Part shown: piece after piece, positions 5,787 to 14,007 of the stretch
How the letters are laid out: every line of letters starts with the position of its first letter
Position numbering within the stretch: position 1 is the stretch's first letter
Made by a program: the position numbers and the translations under genes
The notes under the pieces: model-generated
What the model was told of the DNA's origin: nothing
Seen by the model: the letters and a program-made list of their open reading frames with translations, nothing else
The model's database searches: none
Assembly: GCA_039797965.1 (NCBI GenBank)
Contig: JBDKGX010000061.1
Span: forward strand, 1-15,132
Reading direction: 5' to 3'
DNA length: 15,132 nt
Source of the DNA: Thiofilum sp039797965
GTDB lineage: Bacteria > Pseudomonadota > Gammaproteobacteria > Thiotrichales > Thiotrichaceae

Positions 5787-8108
5787 CTAACGTCGCCACC
5801 AAACCTTTTGCGCTTCCCGCTCCTGTCGTATTTGCAACGGATTGCCTGACCTATTAGGAAAGTTCAAATGTAACTCGCCCCCACTCGCCGTATTAAAGTA
5901 CTCAACCCCTAACTGATTTAAACGCTCCAGTACTTCACGATGTGGGTGTTGATAACGATTACGATAGCCACTACTGATGAGCGCTATTTTAGGGTGAACA
6001 GCATTTAAAAACTCAGCACTCGATGAGGTTTTACTACCATGATGACCGAGGACTAATACATCACTTTTTAGCTTTGCCCCAAAGCGCTCAATCATCCTTT
6101 GCTCTGCGCCCTTTTCGGCATCCGCCGCTAATAACACACTACTGATAGCATTCGAGACTCTAAGCACACAGGACAAATCATTATTACCCTTAGCGGTATC
6201 GGTAGGTGCGGGGGAAAGTACTTCAAATTGCACACCATCCCACTGCCAAGTACTCCCACTATAACAAGGCTCTGAAGTCCTTTGTGGAAACAACTCTGTC
6301 GCATTGGTTTGCAAAGTACCCATAGGATACGCATTTAAAATCGCAGCAGAACCACCACTGTGATCATTATCCGCATGAGTAATCAGTACCTTATCCAAGT
6401 ACTTAACCCCTTGCGCTTGTAGCCAAGGCACGACGACCAATTTACCCAAATCAAACTCATCAGCTCGCGCCCCCGCATCCATGATCATGGTGTGATTCTG
6501 AGTTTGAATCACTTGCGCCGCCCCCTGCCCCACATCCAACACACTTAAACGAAACTCACCTTGTAAGGGTCGTGGTGGCTGGTAGGTAAATAATGGAATG
6601 AGTAAAATAACACCCAGCCAACGCCCCACCATCCCGCGCGGCATGATTAGCAAAAATACCCCCAAACCCGCACTCACGAGCCAATACCACGGCGCTGCAC
6701 TCAAAACTTGGGTAGCAAAGGGTAAAGTACTCAAGTACTCCAACACATCAACCAAGTACTTTAAAACCCTCTCAGCCATTAACCATAGGTAAGTACTGGC
6801 CACACTCCAAAGAGGATTAAGTACTAAACCCAATAAAATCAAAGGCACAACTACCACTGTCAAAACTGGAATCGCAATGAAATTAGCCAGTGGCGACACC
6901 CACGACACCATTCCAAAAAAGCCAGCCGTCAAAGGCATCATGCACAACGCAACCCCCATTTGCAGTTTGACCCACAACAGCCATTTATTCGTGCTCTCTT
7001 CTCTTTGCGCTAATAGTACTAATAAGCTCACGGCTCCAAATGATAACCAAAACCCCACCGTTAAAGGTGCCAGCGGGTCAAACAACAGTACGGCTACCAA
7101 CGCTGTCGCTAAAATCATTGACCAAGGTAAACGCTCACGTCGCACCAACAACCACACCACCACCAAAATCATAATCAGTGTGCGTTGGGTTGGAATATTA
7201 AAGCCTGCTAACAAACTATAAATCGTAGCAAAACCTGACCCAATCAATGCCACCAGTACTTGCTTAGGAATACGTTCCCACGATTTAGGATAGAGCCAGC
7301 CGATTACCCACACAGGTATAAACCCCAGCCACGCCACCATCGCAATATGCAGCCCCGAAATCGCTAATAAATGAATCGTCCCCGTATTACGAAATATTTC
7401 CCACTGTTCAGTACTAATTTGCGCTTGATCAGCAATCGCTAAACCTTGCATAAGCCCCAGTACTTTAGATTCGGGTAAAGTACTGGCTAAACATTGGCGA
7501 ATACGCTCTCGTATCGCATCAATATTAAAAATCGAGGCTTCGCTAAGACGTTGATTAAAAGTACTTTCACGCACATAGCCCGTAGCACTAATACGTTCGG
7601 TGGCGAGCCAGCGTTCGTAATCAAAACCGTGTTGATTAATAAAACCAGAAGATTGCTTGAGGCGTACTTTGAGCTGCCAAGATTCGCCCGCGTGTAGGGG
7701 TAAGGTTTGAGTCTGATAGCCTGTTAGCTTTATTCGACCTAAATTAGGCTTAGGTAAACCATGATTGGTAGGATTGGCAGTACTGACCTCAAAGGTGAAG
7801 CGAATACTCTTACCCTCAACGCTCGGTAGATCCAGTACTTGCCCTACAACCTCAATATCCTGCCCTTCTAGTTCGGGCGGCACCCATTGAGTGAGTAATG
7901 ATTGAGCGACCCCAGTACTGTAGCCAACGCCGATTAGAAAAGTACTGGATAACAGTAAAGCGGTTTGAAATCTTAGGGTAAGTAAGCTCAGTACGAAAGT
8001 ACTTAAGCCCATAATGAGGATTAAAGTACTCCACCCAAACTCAGGTAAAGTACTTAAGAATAAGGCACTTAAGCAGCCTAATAATAAGCCAAGGCTTAAA
8101 CGCCGCAT
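5787..8108 (-). CDS. comEC: DNA internalisation competence protein ComEC/Rec2
   Basis: ComEC is the inner-membrane channel that carries single-stranded DNA into the cell during natural transformation. At 773 residues all three expected parts are present. An N-terminal membrane segment and OB-fold-like region (about 1-180) is followed by the Competence domain with HLLAISGLHI at 246-255 and many membrane helices to about 508. The C-terminal metallo-beta-lactamase-like domain starts at about 520, with VLDVGQG at 523-529, the metal motif HADNDH at 578-583, LGHHGSK at 688-694 and RNRYQHPH at 716-723. The gene appears intact, so transformation may work. ATG 8108 lies 3 bases after the lolD stop, which implies translational coupling; the ribosome site is poor. 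It holds 23 AGTACT words, about one per 100 bases, by far the highest density in the window. Confidence 0.95.
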   Translation of the reverse strand: MRRLSLGLLLGCLSALFLSTLPEFGWSTLILIMGLSTFVLSLLTLRFQTALLLSSTFLIGVGYSTGVAQSLLTQWVPPELEGQDIEVVGQVLDLPSVEGKSIRFTFEVSTANPTNHGLPKPNLGRIKLTGYQTQTLPLHAGESWQLKVRLKQSSGFINQHGFDYERWLATERISATGYVRESTFNQRLSEASIFNIDAIRERIRQCLASTLPESKVLGLMQGLAIADQAQISTEQWEIFRNTGTIHLLAISGLHIAMVAWLGFIPVWVIGWLYPKSWERIPKQVLVALIGSGFATIYSLLAGFNIPTQRTLIMILVVVWLLVRRERLPWSMILATALVAVLLFDPLAPLTVGFWLSFGAVSLLVLLAQREESTNKWLLWVKLQMGVALCMMPLTAGFFGMVSWVSPLANFIAIPVLTVVVVPLILLGLVLNPLWSVASTYLWLMAERVLKYLVDVLEYLSTLPFATQVLSAAPWYWLVSAGLGVFLLIMPRGMVGRWLGVILLIPLFTYQPPRPLQGEFRLSVLDVGQGAAQVIQTQNHTMIMDAGARADEFDLGKLVVVPWLQAQGVKYLDKVLITHADNDHSGGSAAILNAYPMGTLQTNATELFPQRTSEPCYSGSTWQWDGVQFEVLSPAPTDTAKGNNDLSCVLRVSNAISSVLLAADAEKGAEQRMIERFGAKLKSDVLVLGHHGSKTSSSAEFLNAVHPKIALISSGYRNRYQHPHREVLERLNQLGVEYFNTASGGELHLNFPNRSGNPLQIRQEREAQKVWWRR

Positions 8109-8111
8109 CGA

Positions 8112-8807
8112 TTAAATGCGTTTGAGTTCCCCATCCATGAGGCGGTACATCGTATCCATACGACTGGCGAGTTTTAGATCATGAGTTACGATAATAAATG
8201 CGGTTTGTAATTGCTGATTTAAACCTTGCATAAGCTCAAACACTTGCTCGGCGGTTTGCTGATCAAGATTCCCCGTTGGCTCATCCGCCAGTACGGCTTT
8301 AGGACGAGTGACCAAAGCGCGGGCAATGGCAGCACGTTGACGCTCACCGCCTGAGAGTTGGGCAGGTTTATGATCTAAACGCTCGCCTAAGCCTACGTGC
8401 TTAAGCAAAGCACTAGCCGTCGTGGAGGCTGTTTTGACATCCACACCCCGAATCAACAGCGGCATAGACACATTTTCAAGCGCAGTAAATTCAGGCAATA
8501 GATGATGGAATTGGTAAATAAAACCTAAATTCTCATTCCGCAAATGACCGCGTGCGACATCCGACAGTTGATCTAAACGCTTGCCAAGTACTTCGACATA
8601 ACCTGCACTGGGTAAATCTAAGCCGCCTAAAATATGCAGCAAAGTACTTTTACCACTGCCAGAACTGCCGACAATCGCTACCCGCTCTCCTGCTTTGACT
8701 TCAAGGTCTACTGAGCGTAGTACGTTGACATTTAAGCGCCCATCGGCAAATGCTTTACTGAGTTGACTACAGCGAATCACTACAGAATTAGTAGAGTTAT
8801 TATTCAT
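8112..8807 (-). CDS. lolD: Lipoprotein-releasing system ATP-binding protein LolD
   Basis: LolD is the ATPase of the inner-membrane LolCDE complex, which extracts outer-membrane lipoproteins and hands them to periplasmic LolA. With ATG 8807 as start (GAGG 9 bases upstream), the product has 231 residues, close to E. coli LolD (233). An open frame continues to 8867 but would add 20 residues read from the end of the upstream gene. Visible motifs are Walker A GSSGSGKST, the LolD-type Q-loop YQFHHLLPEFTALENV, the signature LSGGERQR, Walker B with VLADEPTGNLD, and the switch histidine in VTHD. The start overlaps the upstream permease stop by 8 bases (ATGAATAA), and comEC follows after 3 bases. Confidence 0.96.
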   Translation of the reverse strand: MNNNSTNSVVIRCSQLSKAFADGRLNVNVLRSVDLEVKAGERVAIVGSSGSGKSTLLHILGGLDLPSAGYVEVLGKRLDQLSDVARGHLRNENLGFIYQFHHLLPEFTALENVSMPLLIRGVDVKTASTTASALLKHVGLGERLDHKPAQLSGGERQRAAIARALVTRPKAVLADEPTGNLDQQTAEQVFELMQGLNQQLQTAFIIVTHDLKLASRMDTMYRLMDGELKRI

Positions 8808-10065
8808 AACGTAATGCCTCGGCGGGTTGAACTTTGGATGCACGCCACGCCGGATAAATCGTGGCAAGTAAAGATAAAATAATCGAGGCGCTGGTAATTA
8901 ATATCACATCACGAGGATTCACCCGCGATTCTAATTCGCTAATAAAATACACATCACCTGAAATAAAATGGGTATCAAACAGTACTTCTAACCAACCCAC
9001 GATCGTCCCCAAATGACTCGCTAATAAGATACCCAGTACTAAACCCACCATCGTACCAATCAAGCCAATCAGCGTGCCTTGTACCATAAAGATTTGCATA
9101 ATTTTGGAGGGAGCCATTCCGAGTGTTCGCAAAATAGCAATATCGGATTCCTTATCAGTCACTACCATCACCAGCGTTGAAACCAAGTTAAAGGCAGCGA
9201 CAGCGGTAATGAGTAGCAAAATAATAAACATCACCGATTTTTGCATTTGAATCGCTTTAAAGAAATTCTCATTTTGGCGCGTCCAATTATTCACCCACAA
9301 ATCAGGATAATTTAAGCCCATCCGCGCCATCAGCTCAGCGTCTAAATTAGGGGCTTCATAAACATCATCGAGTTTGAGTCGTACCCCCGTCACACTCTCG
9401 CCCATTTTGAAAATTTCTTGGGCATCGGCTTGATGAATATACACAAACGCCGCATCGTAATTTTGCATGTCAATGCGGAAAATCGCACTGACTTTAAAGC
9501 GCTCTAAACTAGGTAATTCACCCGTTTCTAAAGCATCTGCCGACGGGCTAATTAAGGTAACCGAGTCGCCGACATCAACTTTTAAATCTTCAGCTAATTT
9601 AGAGCCGATCATAATGTTATGACTGCCTGTCGTTAAAGTACTCGCGTCACCTTTTTTGACATGCTTAAACACATCGGCTACTTGCGACTCGTAGTCAGGT
9701 AATATACCTTGCAGCATCACACCGCGTGCTTCATCGCCGTGATTGAGCATCACGGGTTTTTCAATAAAGGGCGCCATCGCTTTAATGTGTGGATAACGCT
9801 TGAGGTCGTCCATCATAGTTTTCCAATCATCCACCACCGCGTCATTTTCAGACACCGTGACATGCGCCAGCATCCCTAAAATCCGATCACGCATGGCAGA
9901 CTCAAAGCCATTCATTACCGACAATACAGTGATGAGAACTAGCACTCCAATCGCAATTCCGATCATGGAGGCGAGGGAAATAAACGAAATAAAATTACTT
10001 TTACGCCGCGACTGAGTGTAACGCAGACCAATTGAGGCTACGAGTGGCTGAAATAATTTACTCAT
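8800..10065 (-). CDS. Lipoprotein-releasing permease, LolC/LolE family (second copy)
   Basis: This is an FtsX-type permease of the Lol complex, 421 residues from ATG 10065. The N-terminus (GLRYTQSRRKSNFISFISL), a first membrane helix near 25-50, a large periplasmic domain and three C-terminal helices ending in YPAWRASKVQPAEALRYE are all typical. I prefer ATG 10065 to the longer frame start at 10101, because it matches the upstream paralogue and has GGAG 10 bases before it. It overlaps the upstream stop by 8 bases (ATGAGTAA). It is clearly a paralogue of that gene. A loop ending in ELPSLERF lies where LolC has its LolA-binding Hook, so whether it acts as LolE or as a LolF-like hybrid cannot be settled by eye. 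Confidence 0.9.
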   Translation of the reverse strand: MSKLFQPLVASIGLRYTQSRRKSNFISFISLASMIGIAIGVLVLITVLSVMNGFESAMRDRILGMLAHVTVSENDAVVDDWKTMMDDLKRYPHIKAMAPFIEKPVMLNHGDEARGVMLQGILPDYESQVADVFKHVKKGDASTLTTGSHNIMIGSKLAEDLKVDVGDSVTLISPSADALETGELPSLERFKVSAIFRIDMQNYDAAFVYIHQADAQEIFKMGESVTGVRLKLDDVYEAPNLDAELMARMGLNYPDLWVNNWTRQNENFFKAIQMQKSVMFIILLLITAVAAFNLVSTLVMVVTDKESDIAILRTLGMAPSKIMQIFMVQGTLIGLIGTMVGLVLGILLASHLGTIVGWLEVLFDTHFISGDVYFISELESRVNPRDVILITSASIILSLLATIYPAWRASKVQPAEALRYE

Positions 10066-11305
10066 AGCGCAAGGACTCCGCAGGTTGAATCTTGGCAGCA
10101 CGACGCGCAGGATAAATCGTCACGAGTACAGAGCAAATCAGTGCCGCAATCGCAATTTTAATCACATCAGACCAGTACATTTGTGAGGGGATTTCACTGA
10201 CATAAAAGAGATTGGGCGGAAAAATCTTGAAGCCAAACGTGTTTTCAATAAAGGGCACTATGCTACCCACATTTTGTGCTAAAAGTACGCCTAATATTAC
10301 CCCTACAATAGTACCGACGATGCCAATAATACTGCCTTGAATCATAAAGATACGCATCACTTGATTGGGAGACATGCCTAATGTTTTTAAAATCGCAATA
10401 TCAGCTTGTTTGTCATTTACCGCCATCATTAAGGAAGCCACTAGATTAAATAACGCAACCCCCACCACCAAAAATAGAATCAAGGTCATGGCAATTCGTT
10501 CAGTTTTGACCGCACGGAAAATATTGCCGTGCTCTTGTGACCAATCACGAACTTTATAATTCGTACCTAACTGGGTTTGTAATTGTTGACCGAGTACTTG
10601 AGCATCAAAGAGATCGTGTAATTTCAGGCGTATACCGCTGACACTTTCGGGCATACGAAACAAACGTTGGGAGTCTTCAAGGTGAATAAAGGCGGTCATA
10701 CCATCGTATTCTTGAATACCCACTCGATGTACTCCCACCACTGTAAAGCGACGAATGCGCGGCATAATGCCGGCGGGCGTGACTTGAACCTGTGGCACGA
10801 TGACGGTGACTTTATCACCCATCCCCACCCCTAAATTATTCGCCACCTCAACACCGAGTACTATGCCGTATTCACGCGGTACGAGTTGCTCCATATTGCC
10901 TTCTAGTAGGCGAAAATTAACTTCACTAACCTCAGGTTGTTTAGCAGGATCAATGCCTTGAATAATCACACCGCGTAGGCGACTGCCATTCACCAGCATC
11001 ACTTGTTTTTGCGTATAGGGTGCGGCACCTATCACTTTGGGATTAGTCTTTAAGGTTTGTAAAGTACTCGACCAATCTTTTAGCTCATTGTCTTGTCCAG
11101 TAACAGTCACATGCGCTACTACACCCAAGATACGATCACGCAGCTCCTTTTCAAAGCCATTCATCACCGACAGTATAGTAATGAGCACCATCACTCCGAG
11201 CATAATACCCAGCATGGATGCAAATGAGATGAACGAGATAAAACGGTTACGTCGCCTAGAATGGGTATAACGCTGACCGATGAACAGTTCTAATGGTTTA
11301 AACAT
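10058..11305 (-). CDS. Lipoprotein-releasing permease, LolC/LolE family (first copy)
   Basis: This is the promoter-proximal gene of the lol-comEC operon, 415 residues, with the usual FtsX-type plan. The N-terminus reads FIGQRYTHSRRRNRFISFIS, the first helix is near 22-48, a periplasmic domain follows, and three helices near 270-295, 315-340 and 383-405 end in YPARRAAKIQPAESLRYE. A loop at about 171-187 with TPAGIMPRIRRF resembles the Hook of E. coli LolC that binds LolA, which makes LolC or a LolF-like protein the better guess. ATG 11305 is preceded by AGGGTGA 11 bases away. A GTG at 11320 would add five residues. The next permease overlaps its stop by 8 bases. Three AGTACT words are present. 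Confidence 0.9.
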   Translation of the reverse strand: MFKPLELFIGQRYTHSRRRNRFISFISFASMLGIMLGVMVLITILSVMNGFEKELRDRILGVVAHVTVTGQDNELKDWSSTLQTLKTNPKVIGAAPYTQKQVMLVNGSRLRGVIIQGIDPAKQPEVSEVNFRLLEGNMEQLVPREYGIVLGVEVANNLGVGMGDKVTVIVPQVQVTPAGIMPRIRRFTVVGVHRVGIQEYDGMTAFIHLEDSQRLFRMPESVSGIRLKLHDLFDAQVLGQQLQTQLGTNYKVRDWSQEHGNIFRAVKTERIAMTLILFLVVGVALFNLVASLMMAVNDKQADIAILKTLGMSPNQVMRIFMIQGSIIGIVGTIVGVILGVLLAQNVGSIVPFIENTFGFKIFPPNLFYVSEIPSQMYWSDVIKIAIAALICSVLVTIYPARRAAKIQPAESLRYE

Positions 11306-11346
11306 GGATGGCACGATCACCCTGAAGAAGACTTTGGAGAAATACT

Positions 11347-11637
11347 ATGTTGGTGCAATTACAGCGCTTCATTTATGCCCTTATTTTAACTACTTTTTTC
11401 GCTTTGCCCTACGCACAGGCTGATACAACCCCATCAAAAAAATACCCGCAATTAACACCCCAACTAGTAGCAGGGCACTCGATGCAATGGGTAAAAACTC
11501 AATATGGCAAACCTCACACTACTTGGTACTCCGAAGGGTTGGTTAAACCCCAATGGCCGAAAATAACGGTGTGGGATTATGGCACATTTGCGGTATTTTT
11601 CGAGCGAAAAACCGTATTACACACGGTAATTCGTTAA
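11347..11637 (+). CDS. Small exported protein with a YGxP...YFE...VLH pattern
   Basis: The 96-residue product has a clear Sec signal peptide (hydrophobic YALILTTFFALPYAQA, cleavage likely after AQA near 25), so the mature periplasmic protein is about 70 residues. GHSMQWVKTQYGKPHTTW, then WDYGTFAVFFERKTVLHTVI, resembles a family of small gammaproteobacterial periplasmic proteins with a YGEP...W.Y..F.VYFE...VLH.V pattern. These are sometimes labelled phosphodiesterase without visible support; the fold may be like SmpA/BamE. GGAGA at 11336-11340 sits 6 bases before ATG 11347. It is divergent from the lol operon with only 41 bases between the two start codons. Given that position, a role at the envelope is plausible but unproven. 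Confidence 0.8.
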   Translation: MLVQLQRFIYALILTTFFALPYAQADTTPSKKYPQLTPQLVAGHSMQWVKTQYGKPHTTWYSEGLVKPQWPKITVWDYGTFAVFFERKTVLHTVIR

Positions 11638-11663
11638 AGAGAGCTTAAAAACCCTCTCTTTAA
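11634..11663. terminator. Bidirectional terminator hairpin between convergent genes
   Basis: A 10-bp perfect inverted repeat (11634-11643 TTAAAGAGAG and 11654-11663 CTCTCTTTAA) surrounds a 10-base loop. It begins at the stop codon of the small exported gene and lies about 40 bases past the stop of the convergent deiminase gene. A second, smaller hairpin (TCCTT/AAGGA around TGAT) follows just to its right. T-runs on either side are short, so termination strength is uncertain. Confidence 0.5.
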
Positions 11664-11703
11664 CTCTTCCTTTGATAAGGAGATTTAGGAGAGGAGTCTG
11701 TAA

Positions 11704-12795
11704 TTAAACCGCTGGCTCTTGTTGAGTAGCGCAATGAATACTCCCGCCCCCTGCGGCTATCCCATCGACATTGAGCTGCTCAATTTTACGATCAGGAAAG
11801 GCTTTTTGCAGAGCCGCTTTGGCGGCGGCATCGGCTTTAACATCACCAAATTGTTGGGCAATCACTGCGCCATTACACACATAAAACCCAATATAACCTG
11901 CTGCAAACTCATCATTTAAAAAGTCTTCACGTAGATCACTCGGTGCTGTGAGTTTAATCACTTGTAGTTTTTTACCTTGTGCATCGGTGGCTGATTTTAA
12001 AAGGTCTAAATGCGTTAAGGTTAATTCGTGCTCATAAGAATCAGGGTCAGGCTCATAACCCGCCAGTACTACCCCCGGACGCGCAAACCGTGCATAAAAA
12101 TCGGTATGACCATCCGTAATATCCTTCCCCTTAATCCCCGGCAACCAAATAATCTTATCCAACCCCAGTAGTGGCATCAGCAAATCTTCAAACTGGTCTT
12201 TGGACACATTAGGATTGCGATTTTTATTTAATATACAGCTTTCAGTAATGATGGCTGTACCATGCCCATCGACTTCAATACAGCCGCCCTCCATCACTAA
12301 ACTTGCACCCAGTACTTTGACACCCGCTTGTTTAGCAACCCAAGGGGCAACACCTTTATCTAAATCGTGACGTTGCTTATTTCCCCAGCCATTAAAATTA
12401 AAATTTATTGCCGCTTTTTGCCCTGCATCGTCTACGACAAAAGTGGGACCCGTATCACGTATCCATAAATCATTCATAGTGTAGGGAACAATTGTGACTT
12501 GATCATTTAACAGCTTCTCAGCTACCGCTAACTCCGCCTCGCGTACTAACATAGAAACAGGTTCATATTTCACAATGGTATTAGCAATTAGTGCTAGGCT
12601 GCGTTGCACTTCAGGCAATAGTTTTTTGCCCCAAATGCCTGCACTCGCGCCAAAAGCCATCCATGTGCGTGTATGTGGCTCAGACTCATCAGGCATACGC
12701 CAAGTACTTTGTGCGGCAAAACTGTTAGTACTCATCCCCATTAATCCTGTGACTGAAAGGGCTAAACTGGACATTAAAAATTGTCGTCTGTGCAT
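11704..12795 (-). CDS. Tat-exported agmatine deiminase / peptidylarginine deiminase-like protein
   Basis: The 363-residue protein belongs to the PPAD/agmatine deiminase family, which hydrolyses guanidino groups (agmatine to N-carbamoylputrescine plus ammonia, or peptidyl-arginine to citrulline). Seen: MNDLWIRDTGPTF at 107-119, NGWG at 135-138, EGG at 169-171, DGHTDFYARF with His230, and the C-terminal GGGSIHCATQQEP with catalytic Cys355. All key residues seem present. The N-terminus HRRQFLMSSLALSV, with a hydrophobic stretch to AQS near 30, is a twin-arginine signal, unusual for agmatine deiminases, which are normally cytoplasmic. AAGGA precedes ATG 12795 by 9 bases. The enzyme therefore probably works in the periplasm after folding; its true substrate cannot be told from sequence. 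No putrescine-pathway partner lies beside it. Confidence 0.9.
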   Translation of the reverse strand: MHRRQFLMSSLALSVTGLMGMSTNSFAAQSTWRMPDESEPHTRTWMAFGASAGIWGKKLLPEVQRSLALIANTIVKYEPVSMLVREAELAVAEKLLNDQVTIVPYTMNDLWIRDTGPTFVVDDAGQKAAINFNFNGWGNKQRHDLDKGVAPWVAKQAGVKVLGASLVMEGGCIEVDGHGTAIITESCILNKNRNPNVSKDQFEDLLMPLLGLDKIIWLPGIKGKDITDGHTDFYARFARPGVVLAGYEPDPDSYEHELTLTHLDLLKSATDAQGKKLQVIKLTAPSDLREDFLNDEFAAGYIGFYVCNGAVIAQQFGDVKADAAAKAALQKAFPDRKIEQLNVDGIAAGGGSIHCATQQEPAV

Positions 12796-12882
12796 CGGTC
12801 ATAATCCTTATTTTTTAACTCATTAGCAGCCTTAACAAGCCACACATTGTCCACTATCAACTTAAATTCTGCTCACCTCACT

Positions 12883-14007
12883 CTACACTTTATTAATGGT
12901 GGGGTTCTCTAAACTACCTAATTGCTTGGCTAGAGCTTGAATAAAATAATGTCGTAAGGCGGGATGTTTGATCTTGCCAATCGGTACGGTTCTTTCGAGT
13001 TGATAAGCCTCTTTCAAGGCATTGAGTTGCGGCTCTTGTAATATGGTACATAGCCGCCCTAACCAATCATTCACCAGACTATCTAGGTTAGTTTGTAACA
13101 CTAATAAATGCTCAATCGTGGCATTATCAAGGAGTACTTTAAACTTACTCAGAGGGAAAGCATATAGATTCGTATCCCCGATATGACCACTGCGATTTTG
13201 TGGCTGATGGCGCTCATCACGTACATGTGGATAAGGCTTAGCTTCATCCGTACTTTTATCACTTTCAGGAATTAGCTCACTTAAAGGGGCATACTGATAC
13301 TCATCATCGGCGGCAAAAGATAAAATCCAGACATTGCCCGTGGCAAGATTACCGCCTAGACGTAAAGGCCCTAGATAAATCGGCAATAGTTGACCTGCTG
13401 AGTCACGATTATTACTGAGTGAACCACTCAATAAACCATTAATCGTGATCTTGTGTTCGGCGAGGGTATCAATTTTATTGTTGCGAATCGTCACTCGTCT
13501 AAATACACCATCCGAACCAAAAATACCCTGTAACCAACCCTTAGACTCAATGTGATTTTCCTCAATCACAATATCCTCCAAAGTACCCGCCATGAACTGA
13601 TAGTTACCTACACTAGCCTTAGTTGGAATCAGTTGTATCGCATCCCGGTGGGCGCGTTTAGCGAGTGCATATTGTTCATCTAAAGGCGAACCTACCACTA
13701 CATCAATAATGTGATTGCCCTTAATCACCTGCCCACTCGCTTTGACATTAATAGCATCCTCACTAAACGGCTTATCTATTAATTGATCACAAGGGGGGGC
13801 AACCCGATCCGTCTGATATAAAACGCGAGCAATAGAATCTAAAGGTTGGTTTAGCTGTAAATCGGGTGCATCCGTTTTGCAAGCTTCAGCAGTACTGTTG
13901 GGAATAGCGACCTTTGGCTCAACCTCTGAAGACTTAAACCAATCACCGACCTTACTCCATAAGCTCTCTGATTGCTCAGGAGTAGAGTTATTTTTCGACT
14001 CACTCAT
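12883..14007 (-). CDS. Cytoplasmic protein with a right-handed beta-helix-like middle
   Basis: I do not recognise this 374-residue protein as a named family. The first 50 residues are polar (MSESKNNSTPEQSESLWSKV) with no signal peptide. Residues of about 90-225 look like a right-handed parallel beta-helix. They contain repeated N-x-I turns (IKGNHIIDVVVG, IVIEENHIES, VTIRNNKIDT) and a conserved-looking HRDAIQLIP, as found in pectate-lyase-like folds. A charged linker (about 235-275) leads to a helical C-terminal domain of about 90 residues (LLVLQTNLDSLVNDWLGRL to the end). AGGGA precedes ATG 14007 by 8 bases, and TATACT boxes lie just upstream. Lack of a signal peptide is odd for a beta-helix, which is commonly secreted. 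A phage-tail or effector-like origin is possible but unsupported. Two AGTACT words are present. Confidence 0.75.
   Translation of the reverse strand: MSESKNNSTPEQSESLWSKVGDWFKSSEVEPKVAIPNSTAEACKTDAPDLQLNQPLDSIARVLYQTDRVAPPCDQLIDKPFSEDAINVKASGQVIKGNHIIDVVVGSPLDEQYALAKRAHRDAIQLIPTKASVGNYQFMAGTLEDIVIEENHIESKGWLQGIFGSDGVFRRVTIRNNKIDTLAEHKITINGLLSGSLSNNRDSAGQLLPIYLGPLRLGGNLATGNVWILSFAADDEYQYAPLSELIPESDKSTDEAKPYPHVRDERHQPQNRSGHIGDTNLYAFPLSKFKVLLDNATIEHLLVLQTNLDSLVNDWLGRLCTILQEPQLNALKEAYQLERTVPIGKIKHPALRHYFIQALAKQLGSLENPTINKV

Noticed and set aside
6877..7221. A plus-strand open frame of 114 codons inside comEC
   Set aside because: It lies antisense to membrane helices of an intact ComEC, has Asn/Thr-rich biased composition and resembles no protein. 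It is a shadow frame.
12796..12882. Promoter for the deiminase gene (TTGATA with TGTTAA 17 bases on)
   Set aside because: The -35 box is good, but the -10 matches only three of six consensus bases, so it is not listed as a feature.
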